Source: Piromyces finnis (taxonomy: Eukaryota > Neocallimastigomycota > Neocallimastigomycetes > Neocallimastigales > Neocallimastigaceae). From it: 64,000 bases of DNA. The notes below the pieces were generated by a model. It worked only from the letters and a program-made list of their open reading frames with translations, was not told the DNA's origin and searched no databases. Shown one piece after another: positions 36,294-48,062 of this stretch (position 1 is its first letter; each line of letters begins with the position of its first letter). The stretch covers positions 1-64,000 of the forward strand of contig MCFH01000017.1 in NCBI GenBank assembly GCA_002104945.1. Reading direction: 5' to 3'. Made by a program: the position numbers and the translations under genes.

Positions 36294-36367
36294 GCACTTT
36301 GCTTGCATGGTATAAAAATAAATCCTAAGCACTTTATCTTTATTTTTATGCAATGCAAGCAAAGTGC
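36294..36367. repeat. 29-bp imperfect inverted repeat (hairpin)
   Basis: The arm GCACTTTGCTTGCAT and following TATAAAAATAAA (36294-36322) pairs with 36339-36367 with about two or three mismatches, around a 16-nt loop. The loop word CCTAAGCACTTT (36324-36335) is itself the reverse complement of AAAGTGCTTAGG (36361-36372), so a second fold is possible. GC content is far above the flanks. Confidence 0.8.
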
Positions 36368-37955
36368 TTAGGGTTTACCATTCATTATGGATGTAGCTTA
36401 CTTTCTACTAAAAATTTATTTTACATTTTTATGTTTGAACAAATAATAATTATTTTTTTTACAAGAAAATTGTGTTAAGTTTTAATCCTCCTTAATGACT
36501 GGCTACATTTATTTTTTATTATTATTATCATTACTATTATTAAAATTATTATTAGCGAAATTGTAAATAAATTAAAATTTAAATAATAAAAAATGTTTTA
36601 GCCAAATGGCCCATATGCAAATTAATTTTTAAAAAGATAAAAATGTCAATGGTAGTAGGGTTGAAATTTGATGTAAGAATGTTGTTGTTGTTGATTTTAA
36701 GTATTAATCACTTATTAATAGCAATCATTCATTATTTCTCAAACCTTCATTTTTATTCATTTTCCATTATACTATTACTATTATACTATTATTAAAATAT
36801 TATGAAGGAAACAAAAAAAAAAGTAATACTAATAAATTGCTTCATCTAATAAAAATTGAAAATTAAAAAATATTTGAAGAAAATATAGAAATAATAATAA
36901 ATTGTAAACAATTCCAATTATATCCTTTTTAGCACAAACAATAAAATATAGTAACAAGGTCACGTAATAACATTTGGTTTGAAATCTAACAAGAAATAAA
37001 GGTGTAAAAGGCATCATTCAAAATAAAGTTAATTACATATAAATTAGTATATTCAAATTTAATTGGCTATAATAATAATTAAAATAATAAAAAAGGTTAC
37101 ATTAAAAAAATTAAAGTTTAACAATTTGTTTTAAAAAAAATAGTAAACAATAAAATTTTCTTATTTACAGAGGATTAGATTATGGATTTCTACAATTATC
37201 ACATGAATATTTAACTTTTATTTATCATACATTTATGTTAATAGCATATATTTATAAATATCCACGTGAACAGTAATTTAATTAATTAAACTTTTAAAAC
37301 GATTGAAATCTACAATTTTCTTATTACTATGATTATTCGTTATTTGCTATTGTTGTTGGTATTACTACTACTATTATAAAAATTAAAAGCATTAAAGTTA
37401 CTACACTTATTATAATTTATTATTTATGATCTTTTTCATCATTTATATTTTAAATAATAATAAATTTAATATATATTTTTATCTTTAATAATAATAATAA
37501 TAACTCTTTATATTCAAAAAAATATGTAATCCTACAATTTTTTTTTTATAATTTACTTTATCATTTATAATGGTAGTTTTATTTCATAATGGATTTTAGC
37601 AACACTTGTTATGATTATAAAAATATTTGTTACGTATAAATAATGTAATATATTCATTCTTTTTATATCCATTTCTCTTTTTCAGAATAACTAAAAAGAA
37701 TGAAATTAAAAAGTGTATAATATTAAAGGTTTAACAACAAAAAAATACAATTTTTTATAGTAATAGAAAAAAATAAATGTTAAACTCTAAAAGTGGAATT
37801 AAATACAATTAAAAAAATACTTTTATTTTACCATAAAATAATTGTATATATCTCTATTATTATTAAATAAAAATTATTTTTTATTAAATTTACTTGATAT
37901 ATTTTATATTCTTTTTTTTTTTTTTTTACTTTAACCATAATGAATTAGTATAAAT
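36368..37955. other. Gene-poor stretch with one exon-like segment
   Basis: AT-rich. The only coding-like piece is 37169-37276. The open frame on the minus strand at 36829-37017 has no recognisable features. Confidence 0.5.
37169..37276 (+). other. Orphan exon-like segment
   Basis: After a good 3' splice site (TTATTTACAG) an open frame encodes about 35 residues, GLDYGFLQLSHEYLTFIYHT and so on, ending KYPREQ and TAA. Its codon use looks more coding-like than the flanks. No upstream exon or start was found, so it may be a gene remnant or chance. Confidence 0.2.
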
Positions 37956-38005
37956 CCTAGATTTCCCTAGGGCCGGATTTTTGGCCCACTGGAAAAAAAA
38001 TCCAG
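37956..38005. repeat. Three short GC-rich hairpins in a row
   Basis: CCTAG (37956-37960) pairs with CTAGG (37967-37971). GGGCC (37970-37974) pairs with GGCCC (37983-37987). CTGGA (37989-37993) pairs with TCCAG (38001-38005). The opening words ATAAATCCTAGATTT resemble the start of the palindrome in intron 1 of gene E. Confidence 0.6.
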
Positions 38006-38675
38006 CACAGGGATAATATTCTACCATCACTTGCTTTTTCTTTAATTAAAATCAAACAATCTAACCCTCAATCACAAAACCTTAATCCTTAATTTTATTT
38101 TTATTATCAAAAATAATTAAATTTTATTTTTTAATAAAACCTATGTCTTATATTTAATAAAAAATTAAGCATCCAATAAGTTTCATTATTTAATTTTTTT
38201 ATGAGATTTTACTATTATAATTAAGGTTGTATGATATTTTTAAAAAATTTAATTATATTAAAAATAGAATAATTAATAATGAATTAATTTAATGGGTATA
38301 CCCTAAATAATGAAAACTATCTAGAATGAATGATAGTATCATTGACATAGTCATACTAATAATAATAATGTTTAAAAAACTAAAGTGTTAAAAAAGAATA
38401 TTTAATATTTAATTATATCATATTAAAATAAAAAAAAATATGAAGATAAAGACAATTAATAAAAATAGAAATTAAAAAAAAAAATAATTGTTATTCATAA
38501 GAAAAATACTTTGCATTAAATAAAGTAATACTGATAATAGTTATAATACTAGTACTAGTACTAGTACTACTACTATTAATAATAATCATAATAGTTGTTA
38601 AAAAAAATTAAAAATTAAATTTGATGTTTAAATTAAAGAAGTAATAAATAATAATTCTATTTTATATAAGAGAAA
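38006..38675. other. 5' flank of the Cys-rich membrane protein gene
   Basis: AT-rich, with an ACTAGT-type run (CTAGTACTAGTACTAGTACT) near 38550. No exon was seen. Confidence 0.55.
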
Positions 38676-40490
38676 ATGAAAAGAAGTAATATCAAGTTTT
38701 TTAATAATGACATTTTATTATTTTGTGTTATAATAACAATTTTTTTTATTGGGAAAACGGTACATGCACATTTTATAGAAAATAATGATGAGAAGGAAGG
38801 AAAAGTTATGGATAAAGAATTAGAAGCATTTAAATCATTAATTCATGGTTTGGAAACAATAAAGGCAGATGATATGGATAATACTGATGAAAATAAAAAT
38901 GATAATGATGATAAGCATATCATTGGAAATTTAATAAAAGACATAGTGAATAATGAGAAAGAAAATCAAAAGATTGAGAGTGAAACGATAGAGGAACAAA
39001 AAAACGATACCATTGAAATGCAACAACAACAACAGCAACAACAACAACAAGAAAAAAATACCACCAATGGCAATAAGGAAGATGTTATAAAAGAAAATAT
39101 AAAGGGTGAATTAAACGAAGAGGCGGCGGTTCAAAACAATAAAGGTAATGATAAAAATCAAAAATCAAAAAATTTAAGTGATCAAAAAAGTACGGTTACA
39201 CCATCTTCATCTTCTATTCAATCCAATTCTAATAAAAATCCTAAAAAGATACAATTAGTTACAGAGCCTCAAATTTTTAAAGTGGAAGATGGTGATGACA
39301 ACATTGATGCAAATAATGATGACACTTTTAACGTTAATGATAAAGAAAACGATGAGGATATAAAAAGTTTAGTTAAAATAATTGTAGAGTCAGACGGAAG
39401 TACTGGAAATGAAGCTGATGAAAAAAAGGAAGACATGTTTCATAAAATTAAAGAAGCTATAAATAATAATAGAATTAAAATACATAATTCTAAATTAGAT
39501 AAATTAGCCAAGGCAAAGGAAGAAGATTTAAAGAAAGGTTTAAAGTTTTCAAAACCTGCAGAAAAACAAATGAAAAATGAATTGAGTAGTAGTAATGATA
39601 ATATTCCAGGGGACATTTTTAATGCAGAAGAATCTTTTGTATATAAATGTTTCTATGACCAAGAATGTACAAATTTTAAGGGTTTTTCACCAGATGTCGC
39701 TAGTTGTAATAAAACTAGTAGACACTGTTCAAATTACTGCTTTGTTCAAAAAGCGTGTTTTGTAGATACAGACTGTTCTACATCATGTGGATCTTGGTGC
39801 TTAAGAGAGGATGATATGGTTTTTGGTCGTTGTGTTATGACTTTTGATGAAGGTGATTTTTGTATGGAATCTTGGAGAGTGTGTGGTGAAGGTTTATCTT
39901 GTAATCTTAATACTTATATATGTGAAAAACAACGTATTCCAATAACGTTTACCAGAATTGATTCACAAGAATCTCTTTTATCTATTGTTATATTTTTATT
40001 AGTTGCTATCTATTTAATAAAAAATAGTCGGTCTCATAATCTTATATCCTTTTTCTCTGGTTATAATATAAATGATTATTGTAGTAATACGGCTCAGGAT
40101 TATGATACATTACCGGAATATCAAAGAACAGAAGTTCTTAATGAAAATGAAATGGAGGATTTGATTGAACCACCACCAGACACAAATGCTCCAAGTAATG
40201 TCGAAGAAGCTGCTGCTTTATATGGATATATTGATGAAAACAATAACACTGTCAATTGTGACTATATACCTCTTTTATTACAAGAACGCCCAGTTCCTTA
40301 TGATCCATATAATGAACCAACCCTTCCTTATGACGTACCACCATCACCTCTTAATGAAATATCCAATGTTGATTATATACCTGTTAATGAAAATCATGAT
40401 ATCAATGTCCGTATACCATCTGTATCATCATTAAGTGATACAGAAAATATAGATCCACCACCAGACTATGATGCATCAATATTTAATTAA
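38676..40490 (+). CDS. Secreted-type I membrane protein, Cys-rich, with PPxY cytosolic tail
   Basis: A single exon encodes 604 aa. A signal peptide (about 1-31, hydrophobic core LLFCVIITIFFIG, cleavage near VHA-HF) is followed by about 290 residues of charged low-complexity sequence with a poly-Gln run. A Cys-rich module lies at about 323-415: CFYDQECTNF, CSNYCFVQKACF, CSTSCGSWC, CGEGLSC. A membrane helix lies at about 433-448. The cytosolic tail contains LPEY, several P-P and D-Y pairs, and ends in DPPPDYDASIFN, with PPDY at about 594-597. The Cys spacing is reminiscent of small disulfide-rich domains, but I do not recognise the family. The PPxY tail is the same type of motif as in LRR genes A, C and E. 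Confidence 0.85.
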   Translation: MKRSNIKFFNNDILLFCVIITIFFIGKTVHAHFIENNDEKEGKVMDKELEAFKSLIHGLETIKADDMDNTDENKNDNDDKHIIGNLIKDIVNNEKENQKIESETIEEQKNDTIEMQQQQQQQQQQEKNTTNGNKEDVIKENIKGELNEEAAVQNNKGNDKNQKSKNLSDQKSTVTPSSSSIQSNSNKNPKKIQLVTEPQIFKVEDGDDNIDANNDDTFNVNDKENDEDIKSLVKIIVESDGSTGNEADEKKEDMFHKIKEAINNNRIKIHNSKLDKLAKAKEEDLKKGLKFSKPAEKQMKNELSSSNDNIPGDIFNAEESFVYKCFYDQECTNFKGFSPDVASCNKTSRHCSNYCFVQKACFVDTDCSTSCGSWCLREDDMVFGRCVMTFDEGDFCMESWRVCGEGLSCNLNTYICEKQRIPITFTRIDSQESLLSIVIFLLVAIYLIKNSRSHNLISFFSGYNINDYCSNTAQDYDTLPEYQRTEVLNENEMEDLIEPPPDTNAPSNVEEAAALYGYIDENNNTVNCDYIPLLLQERPVPYDPYNEPTLPYDVPPSPLNEISNVDYIPVNENHDINVRIPSVSSLSDTENIDPPPDYDASIFN

Positions 40491-40970
40491 TAAGAAGAAA
40501 AATATTTAAAATTTGATCTATTTATTTTATACAATATATAATTTCTAGCATTGTAATTTTTTTATAGTAAAAAATTTATATCAGTAATAAAGTGGATAGA
40601 TAGTCTATTATTATCTTTTTTTTTTTTTTTCTTTTAAATATATTTCTTTTTTTTAAGACAAATAAATAAACAAACAAAAAAAGTCCACATTTTGATAATG
40701 TGGATGGTAAATGTTTCATTATTTTTTTCTTATATTGATTAAAATAGTAAAAAAAAAAAAAAAAAAAATTATAAACCATTATTATTATTTAATTTTTTTT
40801 TTATTTTATATTTTGTTTTTTTGGAAATTTTTATTAAATACAAATATTATTAAAAAATAGAATAAAAATTTAAAAAATAAGATTAATAAAATTTAAAAAG
40901 AAAATATATAAATATTCTTTACTTTTTTTTTTTTTTTTTTTTTCTTTAATAATAAAAAATATAAATAAAA
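40491..40970. other. Short spacer
   Basis: A/T runs; no gene recognised. Confidence 0.6.
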
Positions 40971-42195
40971 ATGTCGAATGTATTGGATGAATTGGAAGAA
41001 AGTAATGAAAACTTGTATGAAATATTAAAATTAAAAAAAGAAGCGGATGAAAAAGAAATTAAAAAGAGTTATAGAAAATTAGCATTAAAATGTCATCCTG
41101 ACAAATTAAAAAAAGATAGTTCGGAAGAAGAAAAAAAGAATGCTAACATTCTTTGGCAGAAAATTTCTATTGCTTATGACATATTATCAAATGAAAAATC
41201 TAGAACTAAATATGATAGTAATTTTATATGTTTATTTTTATTTTTATAAATATTTAGATAATTTATTTTAATAGCATAATTTTAAATTTTAAATAATGTA
41301 TATATATATTTAAAAACATTAGAAACTGGAAGTGTAAAAGAGTCAAAAGATTACAATTATTCTGATGATGATTTTTCATGGGAAAAATATTTTGAAATAT
41401 TATATGGCAATTCAGTTGATGAAGAAAAAATTAGCAATTTTGAAAAGAAATATCGATGTAAATTTTATTAAAAATAGTTATATTTAATTTTTTATAAATG
41501 AAATTGAAATTTAAAAAAAAATATAATTTCAATTTTCTTTTCTTATTTATCTTTGAATTGAATATATATATTTCCTTTAATTGAATATTTAGTTTATACA
41601 ATTGCAGACATTTATACTAATATTATTTACTTTTTTAATAATCATATTTATATACCTATTATATATACTATATTACATATATCTATTTTAAATAAATACA
41701 TTAGTTTCCGAAGAAGAAGAAAAAGAAGTATGTGATTTATATGTTAAAAGTAAGGGTGATTTAGAATATATTATGGATAATATTCCATTATGTACAGCAG
41801 ATGATTATCCACGTTTTGTAGAAATTATAGATAAAGCCATCAAAGAAAAAAAAGTTAAAAAATATAAAAAATTTAATAAGGATTATAAGGAGGCTATGAA
41901 AGCACGAAAAGATTTTGAAGAAAAAGAAAAACAAAAGTTTGAAAAGGCTAAAGCTAAAGAAAAGAAGAGTAAAAATGCAAAAAAAGAGGAAAGCATTGAT
42001 GATTTAGCTTTAATAATTCAAAATAATCGTAAGCGGAGAATGGAAAATGTTTTTGATAATCTTCTAGAAAAATATGATAAAGTTGAAAATAAAAAGAAAA
42101 AAATGAATAAAAATAAAAAGTCACCCAAGGATGATCTTCCTTCCGAAGAAGAATTTTTAAAACTTCAAGAAAAATTATTTGGCAAAAAAAAATAA
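40971..42195 (+). CDS. DNAJC9-like J-domain histone chaperone
   Basis: Exons 40971-41217, 41323-41457 and 41705-42195 join (phase 1 introns) to 290 aa. The J domain is at the N-terminus (LYEILKLKKEADEKEIKKSY, HPD at residues 42-44), so it can stimulate an Hsp70. It is followed by WEKYFEILYGNSVDEEKISN and FEKKYRFSEEEEKEVCDLYV. A helical Lys-rich part (LALIIQNNRKRRMENVFDNL, then LEKY) matches the C-terminal histone H3-H4-binding region of DNAJC9. Length and domain order fit DNAJC9 (human about 260 aa). The likely place of action is the nucleus, feeding histones to Hsp70. Confidence 0.88.
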
Positions 42196-43046
42196 TAAAA
42201 TAATTTTTTTTTCCCTTCTCTTTGTCGTTTAATCTACCTACTACTACTATTATTATTTTATAAGCTATTAATAGTATATTAATAGTAATTTGATTATTAT
42301 TAAATACCATCAATGTAATTATTACTACTACTACTACTTAATAATAATACTTTAATAGTAATAGCAATCATTATCATCGTTATCATCATTACCATTATTA
42401 TTATTTTATCATATATAGAAATCATATTATACCAAACAAGAAATGCTTTATATTTATTTCTTTTTTTTAAACAGCAACAACAACAACAACAGTACTTGAT
42501 ACTATTTATATTTATATGTGTAAATTAAAAATAAAACAATTTTCAATCAACTTTATTATTTATTCATATCCCTTTTTAAAAAAATTATTTCATTTTTATT
42601 TGGGTATAATGAATAACTAAAAGTGTATTTCTTATTATTATTCTTCATTCATTTCTATAATTATTGAATTAAAACAAACCATATACGTATATAAAAATAA
42701 AAAAAATAAAATTTGGGAGATTATTTTAAAGTTTTCTTTTTTATTTAAGAATTTAATCAATTATTAAATATGAGTTTTGAACTTTAAAAGCTTTTTTTTT
42801 TTTTTTTTTTTAATTATTCATTCTAGTTTTTATTTAAAGAATTATAAAGAATTATTATTAAAAAAGATTATCCAATACACATTATAATTATATTTTTATT
42901 GATACTTTTTTATTTGTAGAAAAAGAGAAAAATAGAGAAATATTTTATTTTATTATATATTTTTTTTTCTTTTCTTTTATAGAGGAAATTAAATAGAAAA
43001 TACATATCCATTTAATAAAATTAATAGTTAGTTTATAGAAAACAAA
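42196..43046. other. Spacer between DNAJC9-like and LIM genes
   Basis: It contains ACT and ATC/CAACAA short runs at 42300-42490 and T tracts. TTTATAG just before the LIM start (43032-43038) could be the acceptor of a leader intron. Confidence 0.5.
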
Positions 43047-43664
43047 ATGAGTGAAACTTTAAACTTTATTTGCCCATACTGCAATGAAAGTACCAAAACA
43101 GATGAAAGATTCAAGTATATTGAAGATCAAACTTATCATTTAAAATGTTTTAATTGTTCTAATTGTAAGGAACCATTACAAAATGGAAAATTCTTTTTCA
43201 ATAATACTCCAGATCAATCCTGTAAACTTTTACTTTGTTCAAAATGTCATGATGCTGCAAAACCAAAAGTTCAAGGTAACGGTCCATCAAGAGTTAATGC
43301 AGGACTTTACAATAAACCATCAAATCCACTTGCTGCCAATTCCAACAATGCTTTAAATGAATGGAAAAATACCGGTTCTCAATCTAGTTTAAGTAATGTT
43401 GAAAATGGTGGTAGTTACACCGTTAAAATTCCAAAAATCTCTCAACAACAATTAAGTACTTGTAAATGTGAAAAATGTGGTAATCGTGTCTACGAAACTG
43501 AAAAGCATTTAGCTGATGGTAAAATTTGGCATGTTAACTGTTACAGATGTACCAAATGTAATATGATTTTAAAGGGTAAGAATGGCGTAGAAACTGTCGA
43601 TAAGAAACCATATTGTGCTAAATGTAAGGAATCTGCCAAGGGAACTCATTACTTTAGACATTAA
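43047..43664 (+). CDS. Two-LIM-domain protein
   Basis: A single exon encodes 205 aa. LIM 1 ligands are C9, C12, H31, C34, C37, C40, C64 and C67. LIM 2 ligands are C141, C144, H162, C165, C168, C171, C190 and C193. Spacing is the standard C-x2-C...H-x2-C-x2-C-x2-C...C-x2-C. The linker (70-140) is rich in Asn, Ser and Gly with no other domain. This arrangement is like CSRP/CRP and fungal LIM adaptors that bind actin or other partners. LIM 1 has a longer last loop than usual (23 residues). Exact function unknown. Confidence 0.9.
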   Translation: MSETLNFICPYCNESTKTDERFKYIEDQTYHLKCFNCSNCKEPLQNGKFFFNNTPDQSCKLLLCSKCHDAAKPKVQGNGPSRVNAGLYNKPSNPLAANSNNALNEWKNTGSQSSLSNVENGGSYTVKIPKISQQQLSTCKCEKCGNRVYETEKHLADGKIWHVNCYRCTKCNMILKGKNGVETVDKKPYCAKCKESAKGTHYFRH

Positions 43665-45139
43665 TAGATTTAATAGATTTAGTATCTTTTTTTTTTAACT
43701 GAAATTATTATTGTAATAACCAATCTTAACATTGTAAAATAATAAATAAAGAAATAATAAAAAAAAAAGTATAATTATTATTGCTAAATTTTGGGTGGAG
43801 CAATGAATAATAAAATAAAAGTAATAATGTAGATGGAATTAAAAACTAAATATATATGTATATTGAAAAGTTTTCAATAGCTAGTTTAATTTTTTTATTT
43901 TTATTATTTGAATTGAGAGTGTTAATATTGTGTATATATATACATTTGTCTTTTTAATTTTAATACTTATACTATAATACAGGTAAAAGAATGGGAAAAC
44001 CACTTTTTATAATAATGAATAATTACATAAGTGAATGAATTTACAAAAGAAATTAAAATAATATCGTTATAAAAATTCTAAAGTTTTTCTTTCTTTTTTT
44101 TTTTTTTTTTTCCTTGTAAAAATAGTTAAATTGATATTTTTTTTTTTTTAGAATTTATAATAAATTCAAGTTTGAATGATCCAACTTTAACCAACAATAT
44201 TTTATTAAATTTCTATTGAAAATAATTTTTAATATATAATAATTTAATTAAGGTAATATAAAGGAATTTATATTAAATAAGAATTAGAATTAATAGTTCA
44301 TTTTATACCAGAAATAATAATAAATAATAATAATAATTAATAGTAATCATAGTTGTATATGCAGGTTATTCCATTTTTTTTATTTTAGAACTTGTAATCA
44401 ATCATTTTGTAAATATATTTAATCAGGAAAATAAAAGGTATTATTAATATTAAATATAGAAATTATATCCAGAAAAAAAAAAAAAAAAAAAAAAAAAAAA
44501 ACAATTATATGATATGTATTTTGTAAAGAAAATAAATTTAGTATAATGGATAGATTATAAAATTGGAGCCTTGAACATTTCACCAAATTTCGACATTAAA
44601 ATATACTTGTTCAATTTTTTTATTAAGTAACTAGTATTATTAGTATTAGTATTATATATATATATATATACTAGAGTATTGGAATAATCAAATTTATATA
44701 TTTAATAAAAATGAACCAACCTTTACAAAATTCTAATAATACTACCATCAGTACACATAATTAATTTCAATTCATTTTTTATTGAAACATTGATGATAAA
44801 TTTTTCAAAATACAATATTTTCCCTTATTTTAAAACCAAAGAATAATTGACAATTAAAAAAAAAAAAAAAGTTATTACTATTAATGAAATTTTTTAAATA
44901 TAAATGATTAATTGTTTATTGAGCAGCATTTCTTTTTAATTATTAAAATTAATTATTGCTATTTTTTTTTCCACAATAAAAAAGAATAATAATATTATTT
45001 CAATATTACTTTGAAGAAGAAAATTAAATAAAAATCCATTAATAAATCATTAATTATATTTATTTTTTATTTTATCATTAATATTATTTATAATATTATC
45101 ATCATAATAATAAAAGAAGAATAATAAAAAAATAATAAA
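43665..45139. other. Gene-free spacer
   Basis: It contains a 32-nt A run at 44471-44501 and a short ATTAGT/TATA repeat near 44640. No exon was recognised. Confidence 0.55.
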
Positions 45140-45997
45140 ATGACTAAAGACAGTAAAATGGAAGTTGATCAAAACAAGATTAAGGATACAGATTCAAAGG
45201 AAAAAAGTCCAGTAAAAGAAAATGAAATGAAAGTAGATTCTCCAACAAAGGATTCAGAAAATAATAAAGAAAAAAAAGAAGAAATCGAAGATAAAAAGAA
45301 GGAAGAAAAAAAAGAAGAAACAAAAGATAAAGATTTAGAAAAGAAAAAGTTAGAAAGTGATTCTAACACCACCACCACCACCACCACCACTACTACTACA
45401 AAAGAAAAAACAACTGAAAGTAAATCTACTGTTGACCGTGAAAAAGTTTGTCCATTTTTATTACGTGTATTTTGTAAAAGAGGAAGTCATCATAGAATAG
45501 AAGATTTTACTATTAACCATCAACCTGTAGAAGATGAAATTCAAATATATACTTGGAAGGATGCTTCTTTACGTGAAATTGCTTCATTATTAGCAGAAGT
45601 TGATCCAAAATACGCAAAACATGGTAATTCTCTTTCCTTCAAGTCTGTTTATTTAGATAATATAAGAGCAAGATATAATTCCAAGGATCTTGGTGTTATC
45701 AACGTATCTAAACCATCCAAGACCGATGAGACTACTCTTGAAGAAAATAGATTTATTATTGGAGATTTTATTGATGTCGCCTTACAAACCTATGCAGATA
45801 TTCGTCGTAGTAAATATTCTTACGATCGTCAAGATAATTTTGGTGGTAGATTTGGTGGAAGTAATCTTCGTGGTAGTCTTAGTTTTGATAGAAAAAGAAA
45901 GGGAAAAATTGGGGAAAGACATGATCATTTTTCAAGAAATATGAGAGAGGATAGAAGAGGCGGTTCCTTCCGTAGTGATAGAATAGTACGTTATTAA
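45140..45997 (+). CDS. SAP18: SAP18-like Sin3-associated / splicing-complex protein
   Basis: A single exon encodes 285 aa. Residues 1-100 are a charged Lys/Glu-rich leader with a run of about 11 Thr (76-87). The SAP18 ubiquitin-like fold follows (about 101-222): CPFLLRVFCKRGSHHRIEDF, EIQIYTWKDASLREIASLLA and RFIIGDFIDVALQ are family hallmarks. The C-terminus is Arg/Gly-rich (GGRFGGSNLRG, REDRRGGSFRSDR), suggesting RNA binding. SAP18 works in the ASAP/PSAP splicing-regulatory complexes and in the Sin3 histone-deacetylase complex. The acidic-basic leader is longer than in animal SAP18. Confidence 0.93.
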   Translation: MTKDSKMEVDQNKIKDTDSKEKSPVKENEMKVDSPTKDSENNKEKKEEIEDKKKEEKKEETKDKDLEKKKLESDSNTTTTTTTTTTTKEKTTESKSTVDREKVCPFLLRVFCKRGSHHRIEDFTINHQPVEDEIQIYTWKDASLREIASLLAEVDPKYAKHGNSLSFKSVYLDNIRARYNSKDLGVINVSKPSKTDETTLEENRFIIGDFIDVALQTYADIRRSKYSYDRQDNFGGRFGGSNLRGSLSFDRKRKGKIGERHDHFSRNMREDRRGGSFRSDRIVRY

Positions 45998-47106
45998 CAT
46001 CTATGAATAAATTATTATTCCTATTCCTATTTTATATATTCTAATTTCTAAAATATCTATATCTATATTTTTTTTTTTGTATTCTTTTTCTTCTTCTTCT
46101 TCTTCTTTATTATTGTATATGATACTTGAACTTTTTTTTTTTTTTTTTTTTTAGTAATAAATAGTGTTTTGATGGTAGTAAGAAAAAAATAAAAAAAAAA
46201 GTCAAATAATAACAGTCCAACTCAAAAAAAAAAAAAAAAAAAAAAAAAAGAAACCAACATCAGAAAAAAACCATTTCATTAAATTATTATTTTTTCTTTT
46301 AATTACACCAACTCGCTATTATTATTTATTTATTTATTAGTATTATTATTATTTTTTTTATACGTATAAACTTTTATTTATCCTACCTATACTACTACTT
46401 TTAACAAAATTTTAAAATAATACTAAAATAAATATACACAATATAAGTAATAATAATGGTTTGAAAAAAAAGAAAGTTTTTTTTTTTTTTTTTTTTTTTT
46501 TTCATTTATTTTATTTTTATTTCCTCTTTACACTCTTTATTCTATTCTTCAATATTTTATTTTAAAGAAAATGTAATATTTTATACCACCTATAATAAAT
46601 ATATATTTTTTTAAAAAAAAAGAAAAAACATTATCTAAATAAACATTTTTTCTTCTAATAATCTTTTGTTTATTAAAAGGTATTTGCACTCTCGTTTCAT
46701 TTCTTTCATAACTTTTTTTATTTTAAATCTTTAATATTTACATTTTTACAACGATATTTATTTTTCTCAATATATCCATAATAATCATATTTTCAAATAT
46801 GACCCTTTTCACCACATATTTTTATTTTAAATAATTAAACTCTATTAAAAAATATATTCTCCTCTATCCAAAAAACATTATAATTTTAATTATTACAATA
46901 CTCTAACATTACTTTTATTTTCAAACATTATACAAAATTTACAACTTTTATTCTCTTTCGTTTATCATATATCAAAAAACTTCCTTTATCATCTTTCGTT
47001 CAGAATAATATGAAACTGAAATGATTTAAACTCTTAAAAATTTATATATTTTTTGATTCTTTATTTATTTAACATAATAAATAATACATTAAATATATTT
47101 ATATGC
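45998..47106. other. Spacer between convergent SAP18 and eS10 genes
   Basis: Very long T and A runs (46134, 46226, 46480). These hold the two 3' untranslated regions; nothing else was seen. Confidence 0.6.
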
Positions 47107-47815
47107 TTATTGTTGGTTTTGAGCACGACCACGACCAGCTCCACCACGCTATTAATTATTAAATAAAATTAAAAATATTATTAATTTCAAGTCTTTTTTA
47201 AAAAATTTTCATTTATAATCTTAATATTTTTATTGACACTTACGAAGCTTGGGTTGAAGTTACCACTTGCACCTTCCTTGTCACGTCTGCGGTATTCATC
47301 ACGTTGACCACGGTTTTCACCATCACGACGTTCTATTTTATATAAATTTAAATAATTAATTTCATTATTATTTTTTTAAGAGTTCAATAATACTTTGACA
47401 CTTACCACCTCTGAAGTTTCCTCTTGGAATGCTCTTTTGAGTCTTAATGTGGGTCTTTGGAACAATTTCTTGTGGGAGGTGGAGGTATTCTCTGAGGTAT
47501 TCAATACCCTTGTCGGTAAGGAAGTAGTAGTAGTATAACCAAGAAAATTGGACCTTAACGTATTCACGGGAAGCTAAGGATTGGAGAGCCTTAATGACGT
47601 AGAGGTTGGAAACATCAACATCTTGGTGCTTTGGGGCATTGAAATCTTTCTTGGCAACCATAACACCCTCTATTTATTTTAACATTAATAATAGTTTTAT
47701 TAATTCATCTATTCAATACTCATAATATATACTAATTATATTTTTATTTTTATCAATTTTTACCTTGGAAGAGGTATTGGTAGATAGCCTTCCTGTCTTT
47801 TTGTGGAATAAGCAT
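47107..47815 (-). CDS. RPS10: Small-subunit ribosomal protein eS10
   Basis: Four exons join in frame to 148 aa: 47815-47764, 47669-47406, 47332-47244, 47148-47107. The protein begins [20 protein letters not shown] and contains [20 protein letters not shown] and [20 protein letters not shown], the winged-helix core of eS10. It ends in an Arg/Gly-rich tail ([13 protein letters not shown]), usual for the family. It binds the head of the 40S subunit near the mRNA entry. ACAACATG is preceded by a good acceptor (AATAATAG), so a leader intron is likely. Confidence 0.96.
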
Positions 47816-47820
47816 GTTGT

Positions 47821-48062
47821 CTATTATTATGTGATAGGATATACAATATTACATTTAATAATTTGTTCTATATAGGACATCTTAAATAAACCATTCATTC
47901 ATCCATTCAAATAAATAACGTATTAAAATTCTTTTAATAGAATTTCACATATAAATTCACAGCATTTTATAAAACACAATTAACATAAATATTCGAAAAA
48001 ACATAACACATAAAATTCATTCATAATAAAATAACATAAAACATTATTATTGATCATTATAC
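47821..48062 (-). other. Probable 5' leader intron of RPS10
   Basis: The candidate donor is AAG-GTATAA at 48062 and the acceptor AATAATAG ending at 47821, five bases before the ATG. The same layout is seen in RPL30. This rests on splice-site strings only. Confidence 0.45.

Noticed and set aside
36829-37017. 62-codon open frame on the minus strand
   Set aside because: Composition is generic hydrophobic from AT-rich DNA, with no homology signature or splice context.
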